DNA from: Acidihalobacter yilgarnensis
GTDB lineage: Bacteria; Pseudomonadota; Gammaproteobacteria; DSM-5130; Acidihalobacteraceae
Reading direction: 5' to 3'
Assembly: GCF_001753245.1 (NCBI RefSeq)
Contig: NZ_CP017415.1
Location: forward strand, 772,501 to 836,500
DNA length: 64,000 nucleotides
The position numbers were made by a program, and so were the translations under genes. Positions within the stretch are counted from its first letter, which is position 1. The number at the start of each line of letters is the position of its first letter. This document shows, piece by piece, positions 10,250-18,467 of this stretch. Under the pieces are notes generated by a model. It saw only the letters and a program-made list of their open reading frames with translations. It was not told the DNA's origin and did not search any database.

Positions 10250-10626
10250 GTTGCGGTTTCCTTGAGCGTTGGGGTCGAATGAACTTCCAGGGCATCGTAT
10301 CGTTGGATGAAGAGATCAAATGCCTCGCGCCGTCTTGCGATGTCTTCACGCCACTCGCCTAGCTCCTTGAGGCCGGCAGGCGTGATCTCGTAAACGCGTC
10401 GGGCAGCACCGGCACCTTCGGTGCGCCAGCCGGAGCGCAACGAGCCACGCGCCTCCATTTCGCGTAGTAGCCGATATAGATTGCCGGCATCAACCTTGAG
10501 GCCATCGGGGAGTAGCGTGTTGATATCGCGGTGCAGGCCAAGTCCGTGCGCTGGCTCCTCCGCGAGGAGGAGCAACGCAAAACTTGCCAGATGCCGACCC
10601 TGGCGATTGGTTTCCTTGGGGCTCAC
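10246..10626 (-). CDS. PadR family transcriptional regulator
   Basis: 126 residues. The N-terminal winged helix contains ASFALLLLAEEPAHGLGL, DAGNLYRLLREMEARGSLRSGW and the wing YEITPAGLKELGEW, all typical of PadR; a short C-terminal dimerisation helix follows. Its start overlaps the aldolase stop and its stop overlaps the start of the CMD-like gene, so it is translated with the operon it probably controls. A long AT-rich palindrome at 11316-11336 in front of the first gene is the obvious candidate operator. Confidence 0.9.
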   Translation of the reverse strand: MSPKETNRQGRHLASFALLLLAEEPAHGLGLHRDINTLLPDGLKVDAGNLYRLLREMEARGSLRSGWRTEGAGAARRVYEITPAGLKELGEWREDIARRREAFDLFIQRYDALEVHSTPTLKETAT

Positions 10627-11285
10627 GAAGCTTGCCGAAATTGCTGCATGCGATCGGCTACTTCGCGGTAGGCGATCTCTGGAAGCGCCTTGGCGCCACC
10701 AAGTGCGCGGGCATGTATCACCAGTTCTGCGGCCTCTTCAAGTGCGGTCAAGCGGTTGAGGGCGTCATCTGCCGTGGCGCCGGTGACCAGCACGCCGTGA
10801 TTGGCCAGGAGTACGGCGACGGTAGAGGACGTGTTGAATGCCTCAAGGATGCCGTTGACTGAAGCGGTTGAGCCGCGTGGTGCCCATGCAACGACCGGTA
10901 CATCGGTGTGCATGCCCTGACGCAACATGGGTTCATATACTGCGGGGATAGCCTGGTGAGCGACGGCGAAGGCGGTAATGTGCGTAGGGTGGCAGTGGAC
11001 TATCGCGCCAATGTCTGCCCTGTGTCGGTACAGCCTTGTATGCATATCAATGATTTCGCGGTGATTGGCGTCGAAGCCTTCTTGCATGCCTTCCGCAGAA
11101 ATCGGCAACCACGCAAGGTCGTCCGTGCGTAGGTTGGCAACCGAGCCGCCGCGGGTGATCAACATGCGATCGTTTGCGCGAGCGGAAAGATTGGCGTGGG
11201 CACCGCGGAATAGCAGGCCACGTTGACGCAGCGTGTCGGCGACACGAATCAAGATGTTTTCAAGGGCTGGGGTATGGTCGGTCAT
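10623..11285 (-). CDS. class II aldolase/adducin family protein
   Basis: 220 residues with the zinc-site pattern of the AraD/FucA fold: HCHPTH in the middle and ANHGVL later, with SARANDRMLITRGGS near the N terminus as the phosphate-binding loop region. Members cleave or epimerise phosphorylated sugars or decarboxylate related acids; the substrate cannot be read here. First gene of the five-gene minus operon with padR, a CMD-like gene, an unknown and a (broken) thioredoxin. The ATG at 11285 is 31 bases from the palindrome centred near 11326. Confidence 0.88.
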   Translation of the reverse strand: MTDHTPALENILIRVADTLRQRGLLFRGAHANLSARANDRMLITRGGSVANLRTDDLAWLPISAEGMQEGFDANHREIIDMHTRLYRHRADIGAIVHCHPTHITAFAVAHQAIPAVYEPMLRQGMHTDVPVVAWAPRGSTASVNGILEAFNTSSTVAVLLANHGVLVTGATADDALNRLTALEEAAELVIHARALGGAKALPEIAYREVADRMQQFRQAS

Positions 11286-11315
11286 GGGGGCCTCGGTATT
11301 GGATGCTATGTGTAT

Positions 11316-11336
11316 ATATATGTGAATTACATATAT
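11316..11336 (-). promoter_or_regulatory. palindrome before the padR operon, candidate PadR operator
   Basis: ATATATGT-GAATT-ACATATAT: two perfect 8-bp arms around a 5-bp centre. It lies between the egtB stop and the aldolase start, where the operon promoter must be. PadR-family operators are commonly ATGT...ACAT dyads, though the spacer here (5) is shorter than the 8 bp reported for PadR itself. Autoregulation is inferred. Confidence 0.6.
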
Positions 11337-11380
11337 TAGCCGTCAGACTATACTTGTCTGCTCAGGAATACAACGATGTT

Positions 11381-12538
11381 TTAGAAGCTGAGGCGCATTC
11401 CGGCGAAAATGTGGCGCTTGTCGGCGGTGTGAAAATTGCGAAAGCTGGGGCGGCGCGTGTGGGCAGGCGTAAAGCGGCTGGCGCCACGTAGTGTGTAGTG
11501 CGCGCTGTCGAACCACGGAGCAGAATATTCGTGATAGGGGAATGGCTTGAAGCCGGCGTAGGGAAAGAATGTGTTGTCGCACCACTCCCAAACTTGTCCG
11601 GCCAGTGAGAGCCGCCCCTGTCGGGCGGCGGTTTCCCACGCAAGCTCGTGTGGCAATGTGGCTTGCGCCCAACGTGCGAATGCGCGTGCTTCGTGTAGGT
11701 TGATCCCGTACACGGCAGCGCGAGGTTCAAGGTCATGAGGGCCATCGAGGCCGATGCCATACCACCAGCCCCGGCCATCACGGCGCCAGTGATCGGGTGC
11801 CTCGATCGGATGCTGGCTGAGCCATGCGCGACCGTCGTCCTCCCAAAGGTTCATGTCGGTATAGCCGCCGGCCTCAATGAATCCTAGGTACTCGGCGTTG
11901 CTGACGGGGCGTAGGCCTATGGCACTGGCCTCAAGGCGCGCGGAACCCGCATTCAGTTCATTATCGAAGGCTAGAGGTTTGGAACCGCCGATGGGGTAGT
12001 CGCCACTTGCGATGGGGATGGCGTCGCGCGCGAGGACGGAGGGTCGTAGCCGGGTTTGCGGATGGAAGGCGTTGCGGTGACGCGACAGCGCTCTCTGGGT
12101 CAGCACCATCCTCAGGGTTTCAAGGTGTTGGCTGTGATGCTGGAGCAGGAATAGTGGCAGGTAGTTGTCCACCATCAGTGGGTGCTTTGGATCGAGCTGC
12201 CCCGCTTCGCCCGCGAGCAGCAGAATGTTGTCCTCAAAGCCGGCGGCAACGGTATTCAGCAGATGGTCTTGGTGCGGTAGTTTGGCGCCGCGTTCGGGTT
12301 TGGCGCTGTACTGGGGCTGATAGTAACGGGCGTCGGCCCGGGTGCGTCGGGCGTCGCCTTGTACAATCGCACGCAACCAGTGATTCTCGACCCACAGGCA
12401 ATGACCGAGGTGCCAGCCACATGGGCTGAGATCGAAGTGATATTGCTGGCGGTAATCGGTATCGTTCAGTGTGCCGACGACGCCGAGCAGGTGCCGATGT
12501 AGCGCCCTGAACTGCGTCAGCATTGCCAACGGTGTCAT
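11381..12538 (-). CDS. egtB: EgtB-like sulfoxide synthase (ergothioneine)
   Basis: Non-haem iron enzyme joining hercynine to a thiol donor (gamma-glutamylcysteine when EgtC is present) with O2. 385 residues. The N-terminal DinB-like domain has GWHLGHCLWVE (42-51) and HHSQHLE (H134, H138, E140), the HX3HXE iron motif. A C-terminal FGE-sulfatase domain (about 200-385) follows, with AVYGINLHEARAFARWA, GQVWEWCDN, GASRFT and RPSFRNFHTADKRHIFAGMRLSF. The ATG overlaps the egtC stop (ATGA), so the two are coupled. Shorter than the mycobacterial enzyme (about 430) but complete in domains. Confidence 0.9.
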   Translation of the reverse strand: MTPLAMLTQFRALHRHLLGVVGTLNDTDYRQQYHFDLSPCGWHLGHCLWVENHWLRAIVQGDARRTRADARYYQPQYSAKPERGAKLPHQDHLLNTVAAGFEDNILLLAGEAGQLDPKHPLMVDNYLPLFLLQHHSQHLETLRMVLTQRALSRHRNAFHPQTRLRPSVLARDAIPIASGDYPIGGSKPLAFDNELNAGSARLEASAIGLRPVSNAEYLGFIEAGGYTDMNLWEDDGRAWLSQHPIEAPDHWRRDGRGWWYGIGLDGPHDLEPRAAVYGINLHEARAFARWAQATLPHELAWETAARQGRLSLAGQVWEWCDNTFFPYAGFKPFPYHEYSAPWFDSAHYTLRGASRFTPAHTRRPSFRNFHTADKRHIFAGMRLSF

Positions 12539-13320
12539 AGGGCGAGTAACTCCGGTGGGGCATCCGGGTCGAGAATCAGGATGTGGTGTTCGGGTACGGT
12601 TTGCCAGAACGCACGGTCGTTGAGTGGCTCGGAGGCAACTAATTGAGCACCCTCCGGGAAGCGTTCGTCATCGATGCTGTAATACAGGCTGGGGCATTCG
12701 CCGTTGACCGCGTGTCGGGCGGCATAGACGCGTTCGCCGTCGCTGATCACGAGGTTGAGCAGCGCAGTGCCGCCTTCGCCAGCCCAGTCGCCGATGAGTC
12801 CCAGAGCCTCTCCGATAGCGGCCTCAATGGCCAATTCCTCGTCGTCCGTGAGCAGTTGCCGAATGAGCGCGAAGATATATTCGGAGTCAGTGTTGCCAAG
12901 TATCCCCGATTCGATCTCAGCGGAAAGCTCACGCTGGAGAATTGGGCGGGCGGTCTCGCGGAAGCGCTCAATATAACCGTTGTGCGTAAAGAGCAGTTCG
13001 CCATCGCGGTAGGGCTGGGTATTGGCGATATGGTTGCCGAATCCCGGTGTGGCGCTGCGGACCATGGCCAGCCAGAGGTCGCTGCGTAGTGTGCGCGCCA
13101 GCGTTGGCAAATTGTGGTCGGCCCATATCGGGGCAGGATTGAGGTAAATCTCTGGCTGGCCTTCGCGATCGAACCAGCCGAAGCCGAAGCCATCGGCATT
13201 GAGGCGCGCGAAACGCAGTTCGCGAGGCGCCCAAGACTGAATGAGCAGGCTGTGCTCGGGGTCGATGAGGAGCCTTTCGAGTGGAATTTCAGGGCCAAGA
13301 TAGGCGGCGATCCGGCACAT
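12535..13320 (-). CDS. egtC: class II glutamine amidotransferase, EgtC
   Basis: Removes glutamate from the gamma-glutamyl-hercynylcysteine sulfoxide intermediate. The start at 13320 is chosen because it exposes Cys2 (MCRIAAYLG), the N-terminal nucleophile of this family; the frame is open further upstream to 13416. Other signatures: SWAPRELRFARLNADGFG, SATPGFGNHIANTQPY, FTHNGYIE and GNTDSEYIFALI. 261 residues, usual size. Coupled to egtB downstream and divergent from egtD, with about 80 bases between starts. Confidence 0.92.
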   Translation of the reverse strand: MCRIAAYLGPEIPLERLLIDPEHSLLIQSWAPRELRFARLNADGFGFGWFDREGQPEIYLNPAPIWADHNLPTLARTLRSDLWLAMVRSATPGFGNHIANTQPYRDGELLFTHNGYIERFRETARPILQRELSAEIESGILGNTDSEYIFALIRQLLTDDEELAIEAAIGEALGLIGDWAGEGGTALLNLVISDGERVYAARHAVNGECPSLYYSIDDERFPEGAQLVASEPLNDRAFWQTVPEHHILILDPDAPPELLAL

Positions 13321-13401
13321 GCGGGCTTCCTCTTGCGGTGTCCTCAATCTGGTGCCCATGTTAGCCTGAAGCGACATCTCATGCATCCGGGGACGGGATA
13401 T

Positions 13402-14406
13402 ATGGTGATCAGCCACGAACAGGGAAGGTGTCAGCGGGTGAGGCCAGCCCGACGAGTGAAAACATTGGCGGAGGATGCGCGCGAAGGCTTGATCGAGCCA
13501 CCCCGCACCTTGCCGCCAAAATACTTCTACGACGCGCGTGGCTCGGCATTATTCGATCGTATCTGCGATACCGAGGATTACTATCCAACCCGCACCGAGG
13601 ATGCCTTGCTGGCACGCTACGCGGGTGAAATCATGTGCAAGGTACAGCCGCGCCATATCCTCGAATTGGGTAGCGGGACCTCGCGTAAGACGCGTCACCT
13701 GTTGAGCGCATGCGAGGGGCAGGAGGGTATGATTTACTGGCCATTCGACGTTTGCCGCGAGGTACTGGAAGAGACGGGGGAGGTCCTTATGACCGACTAC
13801 CCTTGGCTCGAAATCAACCCCTTGTTGGGCGATTACTCGGCGGGTCTTGATCATCTGCCGTGCCCGGATGGTGGTTGCCTGTATGTCTTTCTGGGCGGGA
13901 CACTGGGCAATTTCGAAGAGCGGGAGGCTATCACATTGCTACGCGAGCTCGCGGTCCGGATGTCGCCGCTGGATCGCCTGTTACTCGGCGTCGACCGGGT
14001 CAAATCCGTACATGTGTTGCATGCAGCCTACGACGATGGCGAGGGTATCACCGCTGCGTTCAACCGCAATGTATTGCATGTGCTTAATCGCGAACTGAGG
14101 GGAGATTTTCAACCGGATGCCTTTGCCCACCGTGCCGTATACAACGAAGATGCGGCGCGTATCGAGATGTACCTGGTCGCGGATACTCAGCAACAGGTGC
14201 ATCTCGACGAGCTGGACGCCACGTTGCGGTTTGCTGCAGGCGAAACCATACTTACAGAGATCAGTCGCAAGTTCACGCTGGAATCTGTGACGCAGCTGCT
14301 GGCACGTGCGGGCATGGCGATTGAGGGTCACTACGCACCTGAGAATGAATATTTCTCGCTGCTGATCGCGGCACCGCAACGCAATGTTCATGTGGCGGTC
14401 ATTTAA
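13402..14406 (+). CDS. egtD: L-histidine N-alpha-methyltransferase
   Basis: Trimethylates histidine to hercynine, the first step of ergothioneine synthesis. 334 residues from ATG 13402 (ATG 13381 also possible). The opening TLPPKYFYDARGSALFDRIC, the SAM-binding loop LELGSGTSRKT (88-98) and the C-terminal SLLIA ending are typical of EgtD. EgtB, EgtC and EgtD together give the complete oxygen-dependent core up to the sulfoxide. The EgtE lyase is not in the window, as is common because unrelated lyases can serve. Followed by phoB with a Pho-box-like repeat between. Confidence 0.92.
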   Translation: MVISHEQGRCQRVRPARRVKTLAEDAREGLIEPPRTLPPKYFYDARGSALFDRICDTEDYYPTRTEDALLARYAGEIMCKVQPRHILELGSGTSRKTRHLLSACEGQEGMIYWPFDVCREVLEETGEVLMTDYPWLEINPLLGDYSAGLDHLPCPDGGCLYVFLGGTLGNFEEREAITLLRELAVRMSPLDRLLLGVDRVKSVHVLHAAYDDGEGITAAFNRNVLHVLNRELRGDFQPDAFAHRAVYNEDAARIEMYLVADTQQQVHLDELDATLRFAAGETILTEISRKFTLESVTQLLARAGMAIEGHYAPENEYFSLLIAAPQRNVHVAVI

Positions 14407-14414
14407 GCGGCGGC

Positions 14415-14432
14415 ATGTAACAGGTCTGTAAC
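14415..14432 (+). promoter_or_regulatory. candidate Pho box
   Basis: ATGTAAC-AGGT-CTGTAAC: two 7-bp repeats with an 11-bp period, the layout of PhoB sites (CTGTCAT-N4-CTGTCAT). It lies 47 bases before the phoB ATG, with an AT-rich TAATAAG a little further on that could be the -10. Autoregulation of phoB is well known in the family. Confidence 0.65.
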
Positions 14433-14478
14433 CTTGGTGGGCTCTAATAAGATGATTCAAGCCATACCGGGTAAACAC

Positions 14479-15171
14479 ATGACGGCGAATGACATCCTGC
14501 TAGTGGAGGACGAGCCAGCCATCCGCGAGATGGTCGGATTTGCATTGGGGCGTGCCGGTCTCGAGGTGCGCGAGGCGGCGGATGTAGGTCAGGCACAGAC
14601 GCTGCTGGCGGAGCGCCTGCCGGACCTTGTGCTGCTCGACTGGATGCTGCCAGGGGTCAGCGGGATCGACTATGCCCGCCGTCTCAAGCGCGAGGAATAC
14701 ACGCGCGAACTGCCGATTATCATGTTGACGGCGCGCGGCGACGAAAATGACAAGGTCGGTGGTCTGGATGCGGGTGTGGACGACTATGTGACCAAGCCCT
14801 TCTCACCGCGTGAACTGGTGGCGCGGATACGAGCGGTATTGCGTCGGGCGAAGCCGGAGCCGGGAGAGCAGCCACTTGAGGTTGCCGGGCTCGCGCTTGA
14901 CGGATCCAGCCATCGGGTGACGGCCGATGGTACCGAGTTGGAAATGGGCCCTACCGAGTTTCGTTTATTGCAGTTTTTTATGGCCCACCCAGAGCGGGTG
15001 TACAGCCGTGAGCAGCTGCTAGATCGCGTCTGGGGACGCAATGCATATGTCGAGGAGCGCACGGTGGATGTCCACATCCTGCGCCTGCGCAAGGCACTTA
15101 ATCCCTATGGTTACGATAGCTTGGTGCAGACCGTCCGCGGCGCGGGTTACCGCTTTTCCGCTCGAGATTGA
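14479..15171 (+). CDS. phoB: phosphate regulon response regulator
   Basis: OmpR/PhoB-type activator of phosphate-starvation genes. The ATG at 14479 opens [17 protein letters not shown]. Receiver phospho-acceptor D54 ([10 protein letters not shown]), switch Thr in IIMLTARG and Lys in VTKPFSP. The C-terminal winged helix has [23 protein letters not shown] and [14 protein letters not shown]. 230 residues, as in E. coli. Only 3 bases separate it from phoR. Confidence 0.95.
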   Translation: MTANDILLVEDEPAIREMVGFALGRAGLEVREAADVGQAQTLLAERLPDLVLLDWMLPGVSGIDYARRLKREEYTRELPIIMLTARGDENDKVGGLDAGVDDYVTKPFSPRELVARIRAVLRRAKPEPGEQPLEVAGLALDGSSHRVTADGTELEMGPTEFRLLQFFMAHPERVYSREQLLDRVWGRNAYVEERTVDVHILRLRKALNPYGYDSLVQTVRGAGYRFSARD

Positions 15172-15174
15172 GTC

Positions 15175-16497
15175 ATGACAAAGGCCTGGCTTGCAGAGCT
15201 TGGCCGACTGGCGCTCATCTTGTTGGCGGCCGCGATTTTGGGCGGGATTGCCGGGCAGCTTGTGTGGATGCTGCTCGCAGGCTTGTTATTCGCCCTGTGT
15301 TTCCATCTGTATCAACTTTATCGTGTCCACCACTGGATACTGCATGTGGAGGATCGCGGCAATCCGCCAGATGCGATGGGTGTGTGGGGCGAGCTGGTGG
15401 ACAGCCTCTATCGCTTCGGCAAGCGTCATCGAAAGCGAAAGGAACGCCTAGCTTCGCTGCTCGAGCGTTTCAACGAGTTTACTTCCGCAATGCCGGATGC
15501 CACCGTGGTTATCGGCCCTAACAACGAAATTCGCTGGCTCAATGAGGCGGCGACGGATTTGTTTGGGCTCCGTAATCCGCAGGATATCGGGCAGCGATTG
15601 AGCAACCTGATTCGCCACCCGGATTTCATCAGTTACCTGGCCGGGGGCGATTATCATGAACCCATCGAGATCACTTCACCGGTGCGCGACGATGTGCGTC
15701 TGAGCTTGCGTATCGTTCCCTTTGGCAATCACGAGCGGCTGCTGGCGGCACGCGATATTTCCCATCTTTATCGCTTGGAGCAGATGCGCCGCGATTTCGT
15801 CGCGAACGTATCCCATGAGCTACGCACGCCGCTAACCGTGCTGATGGGGTATCTCGAGACATTTGAAGACATGGAGGACGAGTTCCCGTCGCCCCTCAAA
15901 CGCTCGTTGTCGCATATGCAGGGCCAGGCGACCCGTATGCAGGGCATCATTGAAGACTTGCTAATGCTTTCCCGGCTTGATGGCGAGGGGCCCATGGCTA
16001 GCGAACAATCGGCGGTTGCAATTCCGGGGCTGGTATCCGCGTTAAGGGAAGATGCAGAGGCCTTGAGTGGCACTGCAGGGCATCGGATCAGCGCCGAAAT
16101 CGATGAAATGCTCTGGTTGAGAGGCGACGCCAAGGAGCTACATAGTGCATTTGCCAACCTGGTTTCGAACGCTGTGCGCTATACGCCTATGGGAGGGGAG
16201 ATCGCGCTGCGTTGGGTCAGGGATGGCGCGGGTGCTAGTTTCGAAGTGCGCGATACCGGCATCGGAATCGATCCCGAGCATATCCCGAGATTGACCGAGC
16301 GCTTCTACCGGGTCAACAAGGATCGTTCTCGCGATACGGGCGGTACAGGTCTGGGCTTGGCAATCGTCAAGCACGTGCTGCAGCGGCATGGCGCAAAACT
16401 GGTTATTCGCAGTCGTCCCGGTGAGGGCAGTGCGTTTGTTTGCCTCTTCCCCTCCGCTCGCGTGGTGCATAAAGTCAGGGAGTCACATATCGCCTAG
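15175..16497 (+). CDS. phoR: phosphate regulon sensor histidine kinase
   Basis: 440 residues. Two closely spaced membrane helices (about 10-48), a linker, and a PAS domain (about 95-195). The dimerisation box RRDFVANVSHELRTPLTVL has phospho-acceptor H214. The ATPase domain carries the N box (HSAFANLVSNAVRYTP), DTGIGI and GGTGLGLAIVKHVL. The very short periplasmic part is normal for PhoR, which senses phosphate through the PstSCAB-PhoU complex. phoU is 4.2 kb downstream; pst genes are not in the window. Confidence 0.95.
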   Translation: MTKAWLAELGRLALILLAAAILGGIAGQLVWMLLAGLLFALCFHLYQLYRVHHWILHVEDRGNPPDAMGVWGELVDSLYRFGKRHRKRKERLASLLERFNEFTSAMPDATVVIGPNNEIRWLNEAATDLFGLRNPQDIGQRLSNLIRHPDFISYLAGGDYHEPIEITSPVRDDVRLSLRIVPFGNHERLLAARDISHLYRLEQMRRDFVANVSHELRTPLTVLMGYLETFEDMEDEFPSPLKRSLSHMQGQATRMQGIIEDLLMLSRLDGEGPMASEQSAVAIPGLVSALREDAEALSGTAGHRISAEIDEMLWLRGDAKELHSAFANLVSNAVRYTPMGGEIALRWVRDGAGASFEVRDTGIGIDPEHIPRLTERFYRVNKDRSRDTGGTGLGLAIVKHVLQRHGAKLVIRSRPGEGSAFVCLFPSARVVHKVRESHIA

Positions 16498-16566
16498 GCC
16501 TGATGTCCGTGCGTGTTAGAATCGGCTTCCTCGCGGCATGGCCGCCTTCTAACCCGGTCGACATTC

Positions 16567-18069
16567 ATGTGGGTTAAACGCCGCGTCCCTGAGTCGGTGG
16601 CTGCCATTGACCTGGGCTCCAATAGTTTTCATATGGTCGTCGCCAGTGTCTTGCCGGGTGGCGAGCTGCGTGTGGTTGATCGCCTCAAGGAGATGGTCCG
16701 GCTCGCGGGTGGGCTGGATGAGTCGAATCAGCTCACCGCTGAGGCACAAAATCGGGCGATCGAGTGCTTGCAGCGTTTCGGGGAACGTATCCGTGGATTT
16801 CCGCGTGGTTCCGTACGCGCAGTAGGTACAAATACGCTGCGCCAGGCGCGCAATTCCGCTGTGTTTCTCGACCGAGTGGCAGAGGCGCTCGGGCATCCCG
16901 TTGAGGTCATTGCTGGGCGTGAAGAGGCTCGCTTGGTCTACCTGGGCGTGGCGCATTCCCTAGCGGCGGGTAATGAGCAGCGGTTGGTCGTCGACATTGG
17001 CGGCGGCAGCACCGAGCTGATCATAGGCCAGGGCTATGAAACCCTGATCACGGAAAGCGTATACATGGGATGCGTCAGCACGAGCGCCGAATGGTTCGCC
17101 GATGGGCAGATTACCGCCCCAAACTGGTCACGAGCGGTGTTGGCGGCCCGGCTGGAGCTGGAGCCGCTGGTGGAGTCCTACCGGCAGATGGGGTGGGGGC
17201 ATGCCATCGGCGCATCAGGGACGATCATCACAACGGAACGCGTAATCAGCGAGGCTGGTTTGGGGGCATATATCACGCTGGCGGCGTTGCATGCTCTGCG
17301 TGATCGATTCATTGAGGCCGGCGAGATAGGGAAATTAAAATTGTCCGGGGTCAGTCGTGAGCGATTGCCGGTCTTTCCCGGAGGTGTGGCGGTGCTACAA
17401 GGTGTGTTCGAAGCGCTGGGAATCGAACGCATGGAGGCGGCGACAGGGGCGCTCCGCGAAGGCGTGCTTAACGATCTTGTGGGGCGCATTCGACACGAGG
17501 ATGTTCGCCTGCGCACGGTTCAGGGGTTTTCGAAGCGCTACCATGTAGATGCTGATCATGCGGCGCGTATCGCACGGACGGCAGCTGAGCTGCTCACGCA
17601 AGTGAGCGAAGCATGGCAATTGGACGAAGAGGACGCGGATCACCTCAATTGGGCAGCGCAACTGCATGAAATCGGCCTGGATGTCGCGCATAGCGAGTAT
17701 CACAAGCACGGGGCTTATTTGTTGGAACATGCGGATCTGCCGGGTTTTTCGCGGCAGGATCAGATGGTTCTTGCGGTTCTGGTGCGTACGCATCGTCGCA
17801 AATTCGCACCGCGGTTGTTTGAGTGCTTGCCGGCCGAACTTCGCGGCCGCGTCATGCGACTGTCGACGCTATTGCGCCTAGCGGTCGTGTTGCATCGCAG
17901 TCGCGTCCCTGACGGCTTGCCTGAGACTTTATCGCTTCAGGTTGACGGCGACGTTCTGTCGCTGCGACTGGACAGCGCCTGGCGCGAGACCCATCCCCTG
18001 ATCGAGGCGGATATCGAGAACGAGCGACAGTTCCTCCGCGGGGCGAAGTTCAAACTGGCCGTGACCTGA
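16567..18069 (+). CDS. ppx: exopolyphosphatase
   Basis: Processively hydrolyses polyphosphate (the family also covers guanosine pentaphosphate phosphohydrolase). The ATG at 16567 gives 500 residues. The ASKHA fold is shown by AAIDLGSNSFHMVVA near the N terminus, VRAVGTNTLRQARN, the catalytic GREEARLVYLGV and the phosphate loop VVDIGGGSTELIIG. The C-terminal HD-like helical part contains HAARIARTAAELL and LHEIGLDVAHSEYHKHGAYLLEHADLPGFS. It follows phoR by 70 bases and is convergent with the lipoprotein and ppk1 genes; synthesis and degradation of polyphosphate are thus adjacent. Confidence 0.94.
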   Translation: MWVKRRVPESVAAIDLGSNSFHMVVASVLPGGELRVVDRLKEMVRLAGGLDESNQLTAEAQNRAIECLQRFGERIRGFPRGSVRAVGTNTLRQARNSAVFLDRVAEALGHPVEVIAGREEARLVYLGVAHSLAAGNEQRLVVDIGGGSTELIIGQGYETLITESVYMGCVSTSAEWFADGQITAPNWSRAVLAARLELEPLVESYRQMGWGHAIGASGTIITTERVISEAGLGAYITLAALHALRDRFIEAGEIGKLKLSGVSRERLPVFPGGVAVLQGVFEALGIERMEAATGALREGVLNDLVGRIRHEDVRLRTVQGFSKRYHVDADHAARIARTAAELLTQVSEAWQLDEEDADHLNWAAQLHEIGLDVAHSEYHKHGAYLLEHADLPGFSRQDQMVLAVLVRTHRRKFAPRLFECLPAELRGRVMRLSTLLRLAVVLHRSRVPDGLPETLSLQVDGDVLSLRLDSAWRETHPLIEADIENERQFLRGAKFKLAVT

Positions 18070-18098
18070 CGAGCGGGTGTCCGGGCGCGGCGCCGACT

Positions 18099-18395
18099 TC
18101 AGTGAGGCATTTGCGCTTGATGTATGTAGTAGCGTGCGCGGCGAACCTTGTTGATGCAGTTCGGGTATTTGCCGAATTGCTGCTGAACCTTGGCCGCGGT
18201 GAGCAGGCCGGCGGCCTTGGTCCATTCCACGCTGCCATCGAATCCGTGCGCGCGGGCCTGTTCGAGCTCCGAATAGGCGGTGCGTAACCCATCCGAACAT
18301 TCGTTTGCCTGATTCTGGTGCAGGGGGGCACCGGCGCATGCGCTCAGCAGCAGAGGGAGGGCAAGCGCGAACAGCGGTAGGCTCAGTCGGGACAT
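18099..18395 (-). CDS. small predicted lipoprotein
   Basis: 98 residues from ATG 18395, preceded by AAGGAG. Signal peptide with lipobox LLSAC followed by AGAP, so it should be lipidated at that Cys and lie in the envelope (no Asp at +2, hence probably outer membrane). The mature part has two Cys (in NECSDG and PNCINK), a helical AYSELEQARAHGFDGSVEWTKAAGLLTAAKVQQQF and YIHQAQ at the C terminus, resembling small TPR-like lipoproteins. No family assigned. Downstream of ppk1 on the same strand with a hairpin between. Confidence 0.75.
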   Translation of the reverse strand: MSRLSLPLFALALPLLLSACAGAPLHQNQANECSDGLRTAYSELEQARAHGFDGSVEWTKAAGLLTAAKVQQQFGKYPNCINKVRRARYYIHQAQMPH

Positions 18396-18414
18396 GGTGA
18401 TTCTCCTTGGTAGA

Positions 18415-18443
18415 CGGCTGCCTGAAAACACGTCAGGCAGCCG
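18415..18443 (-). other. hairpin between ppk1 and the lipoprotein gene
   Basis: Perfect 11-bp stem CGGCTGCCTGA (18415-18425) / TCAGGCAGCCG (18433-18443) with a 7-nt loop. No T run follows on either strand, so it is not a standard intrinsic terminator. It may act as a processing or stability element in the ppk1-lipoprotein transcript. Confidence 0.5.
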
Positions 18444-18467
18444 CGAAAGGGTTCCGAAGGACGGGGG

